Shown: positions 51,784 to 61,555, counted from the first letter of the stretch. The stretch is 64,000 bases of DNA from Rhynchopus euleeides (GCA_963210315.1 OY723270.1:2046001-2110000), one strand, 5' to 3'. Made by a program: numbers and translations. The notes: generated by a model not told the origin, from the sequence alone.

Positions 51784-54378
51784 TCACGCGGTGTACGCGT
51801 GTGCATTGATGGCAGAGACTGCCTCTTCGAAAGAAGCCAGCACATTCTTCGGGATGGTGGTGGGCTGGAGAATGTCGTCCTCCCACTCGACGACTTTCGG
51901 CCCAGTCGCAGCAGGATAGCCCTTCCGCAGGGTCCGGTCGAACTGGTTGGGTAGGTCCTGGTTGCAGGCATGGAAGAGGATTCGGGCCCGAGTTGATGCG
52001 TGCGCTGCCATGCGGGACGGGGGGAGCACACGGCGCGCGATAGAAAACACGCTGTCACACCCCAGAGTCGATGCAGTCACCGCCAGCAGATCAAGGCACA
52101 GAGTACGCAGCGCGCACTCCCCGTAGTTCAGCCAGAAGGAGTCCACATCGCCCTTCATGCCCTCCTTCTTGGAGTGATCCACATACTCTACCCACGCCGC
52201 CTCCTCGACTTCACGGAACGCCGGAATCCAGGCAGTGATATCCTGGAAGGACATCAGGTTGTCAGTGTTCCCCATGATCTTGACAGCACGTGGGTTCACG
52301 TGTCTCATCGCCTTCCAGTAGTAGTACGACCCCTCCGACTTGTTCCCCCACCACCGCACCTTCAGCTCCTCTGAGAGGACAGCTGCGACTGGGGACTTGG
52401 CATCCAGCAGGTCTTCCAGGGACTTCTTTTCCCGCTCGAGAAATTCTTTCTCTTTTTCCGTCTTGGCGTACGCGATGTTGTCAAGGTCCTGAATCTTCCC
52501 CTCCATGTCACCCCAAACAGAGTGGCTGTGCGACTTCTTCGAGGGGGTGGTGTAGGAAGCCAGCAGCTCCATGATCGGCGAATTTGCCCGCTCCATCTCC
52601 AGCAACTCCTTCTCCAGCCGTGTGACCCCCAGATCCTTGAGCAGCTGGCCCAGCTTCCCCATGCTGGGTGTCGTACTGCCCTGTTGGAGCTCGGTGCTCA
52701 CGAACACGAACAGCGCCTTCATGCGCTGGCGCACGTGGGTGTACACTTCGATGCGAGACGAGTACCGAGTATCACCTGGGAGGGGGCACTTCACAGCCGG
52801 CACCTTCTCCTTTGTGTTGTTCTTTTTTGCAGCGTCGAGAACAGCATGCGCTGCTGGAAGGATATCCTTGAGGGTGGTAGCGGTGGAGACTGCCTCGTTC
52901 GGCTGGCGGAGGGCTGCACGGATCTTCCCGGCGCACGATTCGAAGAGATCGGCTTCCTCCTGCGGCGTGCAGTCCTCCCTGAGTTCTTCGACTTCCCCGA
53001 GGATGGTCTCCAGCGATGACACAGCAACTCCGGAGAGACACTCCATCTGCACTTCGACCCACCGTCTGTGCCGATACTTGTTCTCATCCCCGCCCAGCAA
53101 GTTGTTGAGTAGGCGGGACACCTCGAAGGCGGCACACCCCGGGAACTTCTTCTCCAGGTTGGCCAGCATCCAGGTCTCGCAGACGTCGCCACAGTTGTTC
53201 ACCAAGTGTGGGACGCACGACACGAAGGGGACACCGAATGCTTCGGCGAGTTCACGGCTTGCAGCTGCGTTGGACCCGCCCTTGTCGGATCTGATGAGGA
53301 AGGGGGGGGGCAAGCTGAGGCGCGTCAGCTCGCGCTTGATGTCCTGCGACAGCTCGACCCCGGTCTGGCTCCCCCTCCGCTCCTCCGGACGTATGAAGAT
53401 CAGCGATGCGGCGAATCCTACAGCGCTGAGGATGATGGCCGTCGCCTTCGTGTCGCCAATCCCACTGTTGTCATGCGACATGCAGTACCTCCCCCCCTTC
53501 AGCTTGGCCGTGATGACCTTCTCGCTGTCCTTCGTCAGCTCGTCGCCCAGCTTCTTCACCAGCGGAGCAACCTTCGGGGGGTCCTTGGGGATGCGTGTGC
53601 CTGCGAGGCAGGAGAGTACACCCTGCATCGCGCCCGCTGTGATCCCCGTGTAGAGCACCCCTTTCGCGATTTTGTCATGCAGAGCGGTTTCACTCGCTTC
53701 AAATGCAGTCACAATTGTGACCTGCCCCTCTTCCCCCTTCTTCTGCCTTGATTTCTTCCCCACGTGCTTGCTGCCGGTGAAGTGGTCCCCCAGGTCGCCT
53801 GCCTGGACATGGGGCATCCACAACACCTCGCAGATATCGCAGGAGGGGACCTCCTGAGCCGCTGCGTAAACGCTCGTCAGCTGCTTGGAATTCCTGTAGT
53901 GTGATTTGATGTCGCCGACCTTCACGCAGACACAGTCGGTGTGCTTCTTCATCTCCCTGCGGAGAGCATCGCCCAGTACCTTCCTCTGGGAGGGGGCAGG
54001 TGGGGGGTCAGCAGGGGGTGCGGCCGGCGCGTCGTCACCAACGTCCTCCGCCGGGGGATCTGCCAGGGCCCCCAGGTCCTGCGCGAGCTGCCTCCTGGCA
54101 GCAGTCTTCGCCCCCGCCTTCTTGCCCCGCTTCTTTTTGGGCTTTTCCTCCTCCTCCGTGCCTCTTTCGCCAGCCAGGATGCGGGCCTTGGCAATGGCTG
54201 TGGCCAGCTGGGGCTTCGTGCCGGCCGCCTCCACCCCCTCCGCCTTCGCCAGGTCCACCAGAAACGACTTCGCCTTTTTCTGCAGCAACAGGGCTGCAGC
54301 ATCTACGGCAACAGTTTGTGCCTGTGACAGCTCCGCAGTAATAGAATCCTCATCGGAGTCAGCCGCTCTCTTTGCCAT
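51784..54378 (-). CDS. hAT-like transposase
   Basis: 864 aa from ATG 54378 (MAKRAADSDE); the frame extends 21 codons further to a TTG but those are unlikely to be used. The N-terminus has a SAP-like DNA-binding helix pair (about 34-68), a Lys-rich stretch (79-92) and a C2H2-type finger, C180-x2-C183 with His199 and His205 (BED/U1-like). The catalytic core has SHDNSG (Asp303), IRSDKGGSN (Asp365) followed by SCVPHLVNN (C388-x2-H391), and a GDTRYSSR segment in place of the hAT TRW motif. The C-terminus, FWLNYGECALRTLCLDLLAV then DSVFSIARRVLPPSR, fits the hAT dimerisation region. It would cut and paste this element. The ORF is unbroken, so it may be active. Superfamily assignment is from motifs read by eye. 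Confidence 0.8.
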   Translation of the reverse strand: MAKRAADSDEDSITAELSQAQTVAVDAAALLLQKKAKSFLVDLAKAEGVEAAGTKPQLATAIAKARILAGERGTEEEEKPKKKRGKKAGAKTAARRQLAQDLGALADPPAEDVGDDAPAAPPADPPPAPSQRKVLGDALRREMKKHTDCVCVKVGDIKSHYRNSKQLTSVYAAAQEVPSCDICEVLWMPHVQAGDLGDHFTGSKHVGKKSRQKKGEEGQVTIVTAFEASETALHDKIAKGVLYTGITAGAMQGVLSCLAGTRIPKDPPKVAPLVKKLGDELTKDSEKVITAKLKGGRYCMSHDNSGIGDTKATAIILSAVGFAASLIFIRPEERRGSQTGVELSQDIKRELTRLSLPPPFLIRSDKGGSNAAASRELAEAFGVPFVSCVPHLVNNCGDVCETWMLANLEKKFPGCAAFEVSRLLNNLLGGDENKYRHRRWVEVQMECLSGVAVSSLETILGEVEELREDCTPQEEADLFESCAGKIRAALRQPNEAVSTATTLKDILPAAHAVLDAAKKNNTKEKVPAVKCPLPGDTRYSSRIEVYTHVRQRMKALFVFVSTELQQGSTTPSMGKLGQLLKDLGVTRLEKELLEMERANSPIMELLASYTTPSKKSHSHSVWGDMEGKIQDLDNIAYAKTEKEKEFLEREKKSLEDLLDAKSPVAAVLSEELKVRWWGNKSEGSYYYWKAMRHVNPRAVKIMGNTDNLMSFQDITAWIPAFREVEEAAWVEYVDHSKKEGMKGDVDSFWLNYGECALRTLCLDLLAVTASTLGCDSVFSIARRVLPPSRMAAHASTRARILFHACNQDLPNQFDRTLRKGYPAATGPKVVEWEDDILQPTTIPKNVLASFEEAVSAINAHAYTA

Positions 54379-54627
54379 ATTGCGGCTGCTTGTGTGTGCC
54401 AGGTGTGGAAGTGAGGAACGCGCATACATACAAGCATGCAAAAAAGCGAATGTTATTTGGACCGTGCAGGCTTTTGCAGGATTGGGGGTGGGATGAGAGA
54501 TTCCTGGGCTGATACCATCCTAGTCCGTCGAGCCGAGGTCAGTTTCTGAGCAAAGATGTTCTGTAACCCCTTCCCAATAGGGAAACCCCTGCAGAAAAAC
54601 TAAGGTCTTAGAATTAAGAGGTTAAAA

Positions 54628-54827
54628 NNNNNNNNNNNNNNNNNNNNNNNNNNNNNNNNNNNNNNNNNNNNNNNNNNNNNNNNNNNNNNNNNNNNNNNNN
54701 NNNNNNNNNNNNNNNNNNNNNNNNNNNNNNNNNNNNNNNNNNNNNNNNNNNNNNNNNNNNNNNNNNNNNNNNNNNNNNNNNNNNNNNNNNNNNNNNNNNN
54801 NNNNNNNNNNNNNNNNNNNNNNNNNNN
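54628..54827. other. 200-N gap flanked by an exact 260-bp duplication
   Basis: 54368-54627 and 54828-55087 are the same 260 bases. A fixed-size N run between identical contig ends indicates an unmerged overlap, so about 460 bp here is probably not real. Confidence 0.95.
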
Positions 54828-55128
54828 CTCTTTGCCATATTGCGGCTGCTTGTGTGTGCCAGGTGTGGAAGTGAGGAACGCGCATACATACAAGCATGCA
54901 AAAAAGCGAATGTTATTTGGACCGTGCAGGCTTTTGCAGGATTGGGGGTGGGATGAGAGATTCCTGGGCTGATACCATCCTAGTCCGTCGAGCCGAGGTC
55001 AGTTTCTGAGCAAAGATGTTCTGTAACCCCTTCCCAATAGGGAAACCCCTGCAGAAAAACTAAGGTCTTAGAATTAAGAGGTTAAAACGCGGAATCTCTT
55101 AATAAGGTCTGAATATATCCATGCCTAT

Positions 55129-56570
55129 ACGGTATTTAAAATGGGGTTTAAAACGACAAAAAACCCTGCAAAATATAGGGGGAGACTTTTCGATTTTTTT
55201 TTCTGGAACCCAAAATTGGTCGTTTTGGGCCATCTGAGGCCATCTTCGGCAAAAAAATCCAATTTTGAGGCTCCCTGGGGGTCCCAAATGGGTGAACAAA
55301 TTCCCTGTGTGAAATAGCCTATTGCAGGCCTTTTGAGCATGATCAGGCAAACACAGCTGTGTGGCAGGGCTTTCTGCGAAAATTCGCCTCCTGGTGAAGT
55401 GGGCTACTTTTCACTCTCCATTCACCCTGGCCTCAACCCGTTCCTCTGCTCACCCTGACGCAAGCTCATGCCCTCATCGTTGACAATCACCCAGAAAAGA
55501 TTCAGGATGGTACAGTACAGACTCGGGTGCACGAACGATCCAACGGTGGTGCCTGTTTGACTTGCTGGTGTATGGTTGATCATTGCTTGTTCCGTACATT
55601 TCGCTTTCTCAGCGCCCCCGCCTTCACCGAAACCCGATGCCCCAACACGAGCGGTGTGGCGCCCGTGGTACTGACCCCTTCGGACCTTAACTCCAGCGGT
55701 AGCCGCCGGTTTCTTCAAAGAAACTCATCGATGATGTCCCCCCAGAGTGCAGGTTCCTGCTGCCTACCCACGATCATTAGGGTGCCGAGAGAATGGCTAG
55801 GTGATCAATAATTGTCCCAAACACTAGCTTGGCAACAGCCAGAGCAACCCCAGGTGGGGCGCAGCCGAGTGCTGCAACCATCGTTCTGACAGCAACAACA
55901 TCACCTGGCTGTCTTGTTGAACACAGCCGTGATGAAGCTGGCTGCACTTCCTGTTTGGAGTTCGTCGGGATCCGTTCTGCAAAAGTGAAAGTTGGAGGCA
56001 AATAATAGATGACGAGGATGGTTACGCCTTTTGTAGGCTTCTCTCGATCAGAGAAGTCGGGCGTCCATAGGAGAGTAAAGGGAATACAGATATGCTCCTC
56101 TCAAAGAGGGGCAGGCCAAAGGTAGGCTCCAGGTGGCAACTGGAACTGTGCAACTTTTCCAGAAGGTGCTTCCAGGACTGTCGAAGGAGCTGGTGGAGTT
56201 CGCTGGGTCTATTGCCATCCCCATCATGGTGATCCGGCCTTCAACCTGCGACTTTGTATCATGGATTCAGCTCAAAAGGGTGCACATCGAGTGATGCAAG
56301 ATGAAGATTCGACACTCCAGAAATATGCTGATGTCAAACTGCATTATTCCTGAGAACAACGGAGGGGGTGTGCCAACTGATGCCGGTGCGATTGATGCAA
56401 CCCTCACCACAACGTCAGTGCCACCTATTTTCCACCAATAATGTGTCCGCTGTGACAGGAATGCAGGAATAATCACCCAGAATATGAGCTGGGGGGCCTC
56501 AGGGGGCATGGAAAACTTTTTTTGGCCGAAAAACTTTTTTTTTGGTGTGAAAACACCACAGAAACGCCCT
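55129..56570. other. Intergenic, possible gene remnants
   Basis: 55129-55160 (tacggtatttaaaatggggt) is AT-rich repeat. 56126-56293 (+) contains an open 53-codon stretch reading LFQKVLPGLSKELVEFAG and on to QLKRVHIE before a stop. It looks protein-like, but nothing is recognised and no start is obvious. 55422-56001 has short minus-strand frames split by stops. A decayed gene or element is possible. Confidence 0.3.
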
Positions 56571-56790
56571 GTTTTAACCCCCGTTTTAAACTCCGTTTTA
56601 AATTAATTTAAAACGCGTTTTAATTTAAAACATTGGGGGCCCTCGCTACCAAGTGTGACTGAGTGAGAAAAAGTGAGAAGTCAGCCATGTTTGGCTGACA
56701 ACTGACGACTCGTGACTCACAGTGACTCGTAGCGAGGGCCCCCATTTAAAACATTTAAAACGTTTAAAACGTAAAGTTTTAAATGGGGGC
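56571..56790. mobile_element. Foldback region FB-k (TTTAAAACG words) hosting MITE-1
   Basis: ttttaaac, aattaatttaaaacgcg and acgtttaaaacg words lie on both sides of the MITE at 56635-56743; without the MITE the two halves form one AT-rich self-complementary block. Same word type as 30715-30768. Confidence 0.6.
56635..56743. mobile_element. MITE-1, 109 bp, TSD ATT
   Basis: Reverse-oriented copy of 15866-15974, same length and ends, with ATT at 56632-56634 and 56744-56746. It is inserted inside the TTTAAAACG foldback, so it is younger than that element. Confidence 0.88.
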
Positions 56791-57226
56791 TAACAACAAT
56801 GTGGTGCCCCCCCCATGCCCAGACGCGATGCACACAAAAAAGCCCCCCCCCCTCCCCCCACAGCAGCCACGCGCGTGGTACCCCAATCCCGCCCCCCCCC
56901 CCTCCCCCATGCTGCTGGTCTACCTCTACCCGCCCCGCAAGCCCTTCCTGTGTGCATCCTTCAAAGCGTCGTGTGGGTGGGTATGTGGGGCTGCGGCTGA
57001 TGGGCTGTGGCAACTGCAGAAAGGCCACACACTGCCCTTAGCCTTGGGCCCGGACGGAACCTTTGCAGAACGCTTTCGCCTCACTCGCCTTGCAATCCGC
57101 ACCCTCACACTTCACTTGACGCAGGCGAGGTGTGGAAGCTGTACACACGGAAAACCAAAACCTAAGCGAGAGAGGCTGGCAGAGTAGCTTTGCAGCTTCA
57201 ACCCTGTAGGGGTGTCGCACTGGGGC
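56791..57226. other. Upstream region of the TPR gene
   Basis: C runs at 56807-56910. A frame open over 56783-57187 is proline-rich and has no domain. agtagctttgcAG at about 57184-57194 is a candidate splice acceptor some 30 nt before the ATG, with no intervening ATG. Confidence 0.4.
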
Positions 57227-58345
57227 ATGGCAGGCGTTCCAATGAAGGTTGTGTCTGCGGGCTACCAGCAGGGCATGTCTCTGTATGATCAGCGTGACTA
57301 CGCACGGGCGCTGCGTGCTTTGGAGGGGGCCGCCCAACAGCTGGGCGAATGTGAGGAGGACGACGCGGAGCTGTGTGGGTCGATTCTGCTGGGATTGGGC
57401 AGCTGCCACCAGCAGTTGCGCAACACAGCGCAGGCCCTCCAATACTTTGACGCTGCCGTGACTGCACTGCAGCAGCAGGACGGTGTTGACGGCGAGTCCA
57501 TCGAGATCATCAGCCCGCTGATCAACATGGGCCTCGTGCACTTCCAGCAGGGCGACCACTCCCGGGCAATGTCGAAGTATAAACGCGCGCAGCGCATCGT
57601 AGAACGGCTCTACTGCACAGACCGTATGGTGTGTGCTGATCTCTACCACAACATCGGTGTTGTGCACGACAGCCAGGACGACTTCACCCAGGCGCTGCAG
57701 AACTACTCAAAGTCACTGCGGATCCGGGAGAGGTTCGAAGCGACGCGGGAACAGCAGCTCTTGCTTGCGCTGACACGGGAGAACGTCGCGATGCTGTGGC
57801 GCGACCAGGACAACCACGAGGAGGCGATCCGCGTGATGAACTCCGTCCTGCCTGTGCGGAAGAAGCTCAACGGGCCTGACAGCACGGAGTACGGCAACTC
57901 CCTCTTCAACCTGGGCCTGCTGCACTTCGATGTCGGGCGGCTGAACAGCGCCCTGGCGTACTTCTCGAAGTGTTATTCGCTGCGCGAGGGGCTCCTGGGT
58001 GCCGAGAGCTCGCAGGCGGTGCTCTGCGGGAAGTACGTCAGCGCCATCGAGAAGAAGATAAGCCAAGAGAGCTTGAACCGCCCCGGCGGCTACACCAACA
58101 TACCCGAGACATATTCCGCACCGCAGGCAGGTGCGGTGGCAGAGTGGGAGTCGCCGGCGCGGTATCAGCAGCAGGACTACCAGCAGCAGCATCAGCAGCA
58201 TCAGCGTGCCGCCGCGCTTCTGTCCTCCCGCGACTCGCGCGCTTCCCGGGGCGAGTCTCCTGCTGACGGGAGGAGGCGGTCTCTATCGCTCAGCCACCTG
58301 GCGCGGTCACCATCCCCGCAGTCTCGTGGGCACTTCAGGCATTAG
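57227..58345 (+). CDS. Tetratricopeptide-repeat protein
   Basis: 372 aa from ATG 57227 (ggcATGg); five residues upstream from a GTG were dropped. Consecutive TPR units of about 34-42 residues run from residue 10 to about 285: YQQGMSLYDQRDYARALRAL, LGLGSCHQQLRNTAQALQYF, NMGLVHFQQGDHSRAMSKY, NIGVVHDSQDDFTQALQNY, NVAMLWRDQDNHEEAIRVM and NLGLLHFDVGRLNSALAYF. The 42-residue spacing of the later repeats resembles kinesin-light-chain-type TPRs. TPR arrays are protein-docking surfaces; the partner cannot be told. The C-terminal 90 residues are disordered, with a Gln/His run and an Arg/Ser-rich tail. No introns needed. Upstream and downstream DNA is repeat-rich. Confidence 0.88.
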   Translation: MAGVPMKVVSAGYQQGMSLYDQRDYARALRALEGAAQQLGECEEDDAELCGSILLGLGSCHQQLRNTAQALQYFDAAVTALQQQDGVDGESIEIISPLINMGLVHFQQGDHSRAMSKYKRAQRIVERLYCTDRMVCADLYHNIGVVHDSQDDFTQALQNYSKSLRIRERFEATREQQLLLALTRENVAMLWRDQDNHEEAIRVMNSVLPVRKKLNGPDSTEYGNSLFNLGLLHFDVGRLNSALAYFSKCYSLREGLLGAESSQAVLCGKYVSAIEKKISQESLNRPGGYTNIPETYSAPQAGAVAEWESPARYQQQDYQQQHQQHQRAAALLSSRDSRASRGESPADGRRRSLSLSHLARSPSPQSRGHFRH

Positions 58346-58435
58346 CCCTTAACACACAAGAGGGTTGGGGCGGGTGCCTAGTGGGGGGGGGGGGGGGGGA
58401 GGCTAGGCTGGATTATATATATTATTAGCGTTAAA

Positions 58436-58569
58436 TACTGCGGCCTTAATTTACGACCAGGGGTCAGGACCCCGAGTGGGTGTATTTCACGAGCGAAGCG
58501 AGTGAAATACACCCAAACGAGGGGTCCTGACCCCTGGGAGTAGATTAACCCGCAGTATTTAAATCCAAT
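58436..58569. mobile_element. Foldback element FB-i, ~130-bp hairpin
   Basis: gcgttaaatactgcgg ... accaggggtcaggacccc ... gggtgtatttcac faces the reverse complements of the same blocks, with gagcgaagcgag at the turn; the outer right end is ccgcagtatttaaat. Preceded by a G run at 58383-58399. Its last TA is the target of TE2 copy 2. Confidence 0.7.
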
Positions 58570-58570
58570 A

Positions 58571-58944
58571 CCTGGGACCCCCCGTGTTTAAGTCCCCCCC
58601 CTGGGGGCGATTTTCGGCCAGGGGGGACTTAAACACGGGGGGGGCGGACCTAAACACAGGGGGGTCTTAAACACGGGGGTGGCACGGTGGAGACCAAGAA
58701 GACCTCTTCCGCTTCCGTCGTATGGGGGTGATTCCGGTCCGGATGGACTTTTGGCACCCCACTTTTCGACTCTGACAGCACCTGGAGGGCACCAGGTGGC
58801 CTAGCGGCCACCTGATGACCCTCCAGACCAGCCCACCCCCGTGTTTAGGTCCACCTGTGTTTAAGTCCCCCCCCTGCCAGACCCCCAGGGGGGGACTTAA
58901 ACACGGGGGTAAGGGGGGGGGACTTATACACGGGGGGTCCCAGG
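58571..58944 (-). mobile_element. TE2 copy 2, 374 bp, TSD TA
   Basis: Inverted relative to the copy at 48816. Ends CCTGGGACCCCCC and GGGGGGTCCCAGG; TA at 58569-58570 and 58945-58946. Internal indels in C/G runs explain the length difference. Confidence 0.88.
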
Positions 58945-59518
58945 TACATGTTTTTATCGTACGTATCGAGGATTATGCAAGGCGGGTGGGCTGGGGCGGG
59001 TGGGGATGGGCTGCAGCAATTTTTCATCCTGCGGGTGGTCACGAGTGGGGGGCTGCAATCTGGCATTTTTCACACACTTTTTCGAGACAAAGAGATTTTG
59101 CCGAAAATTTTGGGCGGATTTTTCAGGTGGTCGGAATTCAACCTGGCGGTGAAAAATCGCGGGATACGGCCGATCCACGGTCATTCCGTGGGGTTCTGGT
59201 CGAAAAAGTGCCTGTTTGGGAGGTGGCCCGAGAGGCCGACCGACCGGTCGGGTTGGTCACCTTGTCATACCAGGCTCTGGGCTGTACTACAAGTCCAGGT
59301 GCTCAGCAGCCACCTTCGGGGTGGGCCTCATGTGGGTCCCGAGGACGCTCTTGTGCCAGCCCCTCGACCCCCAGGGTGGTGGCGGAAAATAAATGCGTAA
59401 ATTAATCCGAAATTTATTTTACGCCGTAAATTAATCCAAAAATACTTCACGGGAGTTTAGGTGGGTTTTCTGTTTAGGGGCCTTAAATAATTCTCGATCA
59501 GTACGATAATTCGTATTA
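58945..59518. other. Intergenic between TE2 and TE1
   Basis: Frames here overlap on both strands and lack domains. 59388-59450 contains gtaaattaatcc words facing each other, another small AT-rich palindromic block; 59490-59518 (ctcgatcagtacgataattc) leads into the TA used by TE1. Confidence 0.45.
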
Positions 59519-60416
59519 CCTACCCCCCCCGTGTTTAAGTCCCCTATCCATATGATGTGTTTAAGTCCCCTCGGCGGCCAATTTTCCCGAAGGGACTTAA
59601 ACACCCCGGTCTAGTAGTTTGGTTGGGGGGCATTTTTTCTCGATTTTTCCAGGTGTCCGTTGGCGGACCACCAGGATGTGAGGCACGTGTGGAGGCCAGG
59701 GAGGGAGCCTGGGGGCTTCGGATACCCGCACGTGGCCCGGACTGCCCCGCAGGGGGCAGTCCGGGTCACGTCGCTCGTCCTCATCCACAGCCTCGCTGTG
59801 CGATGCAGGTCGTGCGCCAGCGTGCCCCTCTTGTCGCACTGGGGTCGGGAATCAATTCTGCGGCACAGCGGGGCTGCTAGCAGTGGCGAGGGCCGCAGTG
59901 TGCCAGTACTCAGCGCCCTCGGATCCCCACGCCACCCATACTGCCACCCCCAGCTGGCCCCGCCTGAGCACTCGCTGTGTGTCCCGTCTCCCAGGGGAGA
60001 ACGTCGGTTGGCCCAGGGGACATGCCATCTTCCATGGGACATCTAGCGGAAAGCTTGACACCTCCCAGGGCTAGCATCAACCCCTGAGGCACGACATCTC
60101 TTGCGCTTCAGGCCCCCTTGGGTTGCTTGCCCTGCAGCTTTGGCAGCCTGACCACCCCAAGTCAGTGGTTATGGGCAGTGCTTGGCAGAGTAGGGTGGCC
60201 CTGAAGCAGTGTGAGAGGCAAAGGGGTTTGAGGCCCCAGCACCCAGGTCCCCAGAATCTGTCCAGATGTGCCTCGGAATCGATATAATACGGCCTCTTCC
60301 CGGTTCCCTCAGGAAACAGGTGGCAGGCGTGTTTAAGTCCCCTCCGATGTGTTTAAGTCCCCTTGGCCCCGATTTTGACGTTTGGATAGGGGACTTAAAC
60401 ACGGGGGGGGGGTAGG
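59519..60416 (+). mobile_element. TE1 copy 4, most diverged
   Basis: CCTACCCCC to GGGGTAGG with TA on both sides (59517-59518 and 60417-60418). It differs from the other copies by small indels and substitutions (for example gaatcaattctgcgg is kept, but extra bases occur around 59820 and 59970). It is inserted in the AT-rich ttcgaataat block of FB-e. Confidence 0.85.
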
Positions 60417-60955
60417 TATTCGAATAATACGTTATTCGAATTATTCGTTATTCGTCGACCCTCACCCCCCTCGATTTTACCCTAAGGATTTGCTGCACTG
60501 TGAAGTCCAGCCTCAGAGGCTGGACATCAGTGCCCATCGCCACCCGGCTCCTGGCGGGCATCCCGACCGCCTCGCCCTGCAAAAGGGCATGGTCCTCGCA
60601 CGACTTCGTGTCGCCCGCTCGCCGCAATTCATTTGGGGCTGAACGTGCGGCGAAGTTGGCACAAATCCACTTCAACAAGCGCAACCAAGAGGTGACCCTG
60701 TCGGAGGTGTGGAGGGGGAACCGTTGTGGCGAGCGCCAGCCAAGGCTCTCGGGCCTCCGGAGGCCGCCTCCGGAGGAGGCCATTTTTGCGCCTCCGGAGA
60801 CCTCCGGACAGGCACGTAGCTTGAAATTGGATTTTCAGATTTTTGCTGGTTCTGCTGGTCTGGGGTATTTTCCGGCGCTTCGCCCAAAATCTTGTCCTGA
60901 CCGAACACCGGGTTCTCCGGAGCGCGTCCGGATGCACGGAGTAGACAGCGCCATA

Positions 60956-61063
60956 GTGGGTCTTCGCTACGGTGCCGAAACGGTGTGTTGGTGCATTTCT
61001 TATGTATGCATAGGAAGAAATCGCCGAACTTTGACGAAAACTTGACGGTAGCGAAGAACCCCA
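60956..61063. mobile_element. MITE-2, ~108 bp
   Basis: GGGTCTTCGCTACGGTGCCG to GGTAGCGAAGAACCCC. Shares gccgaaacggtgtg, ggtgcatttct and aaatcgccgaactttgacg with the other MITE-2 copies and with 22690-22735. The target duplication is unclear. Confidence 0.65.
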
Positions 61064-61084
61064 CAGTCGCATATTGACAAGCAC

Positions 61085-61200
61085 AAGCCACAGGAGGGTC
61101 TGGGGGGCGGAGCCCCCAGCCGCCGGAGGCCACGGTAGTGAACATCTGTTCCTTCCGGGCTGAACACGATGTGGATCTCTCCGACATCAGGTCGGAACCC
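61085..61200 (-). repeat. Dispersed repeat R3 with a GC-rich palindrome
   Basis: On the minus strand, gatgttcactaccgtggcct is followed by ccggcggc and the palindrome ctgggggctccgccccccag. Other copies at about 22600-22650, 28809-28869, 46847-46907 and 41350-41405 (-). Beyond it, gaaggaacagatgtt and ctgatgtcggag are shared with 22560-22605. Confidence 0.7.
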
Positions 61201-61555
61201 AGTCCTGCGCGGGAAGCAGTCATCGGGAGCCGAAATCCTCGTGGTTCGGGCCTGCTGCAGGGTACTTCTTCGGCCTGGTGAGAGGGAAAACCCCCCCACC
61301 AAAATAAAAATTCTGGGGTTTCCCGGATTTATACTTTTTTTTTTATTTTTCCCCCCAGACCAGCAACATAGGCAACTGCTGGTCTCGAGACCAGCTGGAC
61401 CCCCCAAGCTACATGCCTGCCTCCGGAGGCCGGAGGCCCGAGAGCCTTGCGCCAGCCAATTTTGTACTGACGAATAATTCGAATAACACGAATAATTCGA
61501 GCCACGAATAATTCGAATTATTCGTTATTCGTGGGAGGGGGGTCACGAATAATCC

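Larger units (their letters stand above)
51319..55123 (-). mobile_element. hAT-like DNA transposon, possible 5-bp TSD CCTAT
   Basis: Terminal inverted repeats catggatgtattcagatctt (51319) and aaggtctgaatatatccatg (ending 55123) with a few mismatches. CCTAT is on both sides (51314-51318 and 55124-55128). Subterminal regions carry repeated AGGTCTTA/TAAGACCT words (51440-51510 and 54600-55110), as expected of transposase-binding sites. It encloses one intact transposase ORF. The apparent length includes a 200-N gap and a duplicated 260-bp segment; removing both gives about 3.3 kb. A 5-bp duplication is shorter than the 8 bp usual for hAT. Confidence 0.8.
60419..61553. mobile_element. Foldback element FB-e (GAATAATTCG words), composite
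   Basis: Arms at 60419-60460 and 61467-61553 are made of ttcgaattattcgttattcg words. Nested inside is a second inverted pair (ggctctcgggcctccgg at 60748 and ccggaggcccgagagcc at about 61429), a MITE-2 copy and repeat R3. The right end is followed by TAGGGGGG, as in the other foldback elements. No transposase seen. Confidence 0.6.

Noticed and set aside
58815-59405. 196-codon plus-strand frame
   Set aside because: Starts inside TE2 and crosses its boundary into unrelated non-coding DNA.
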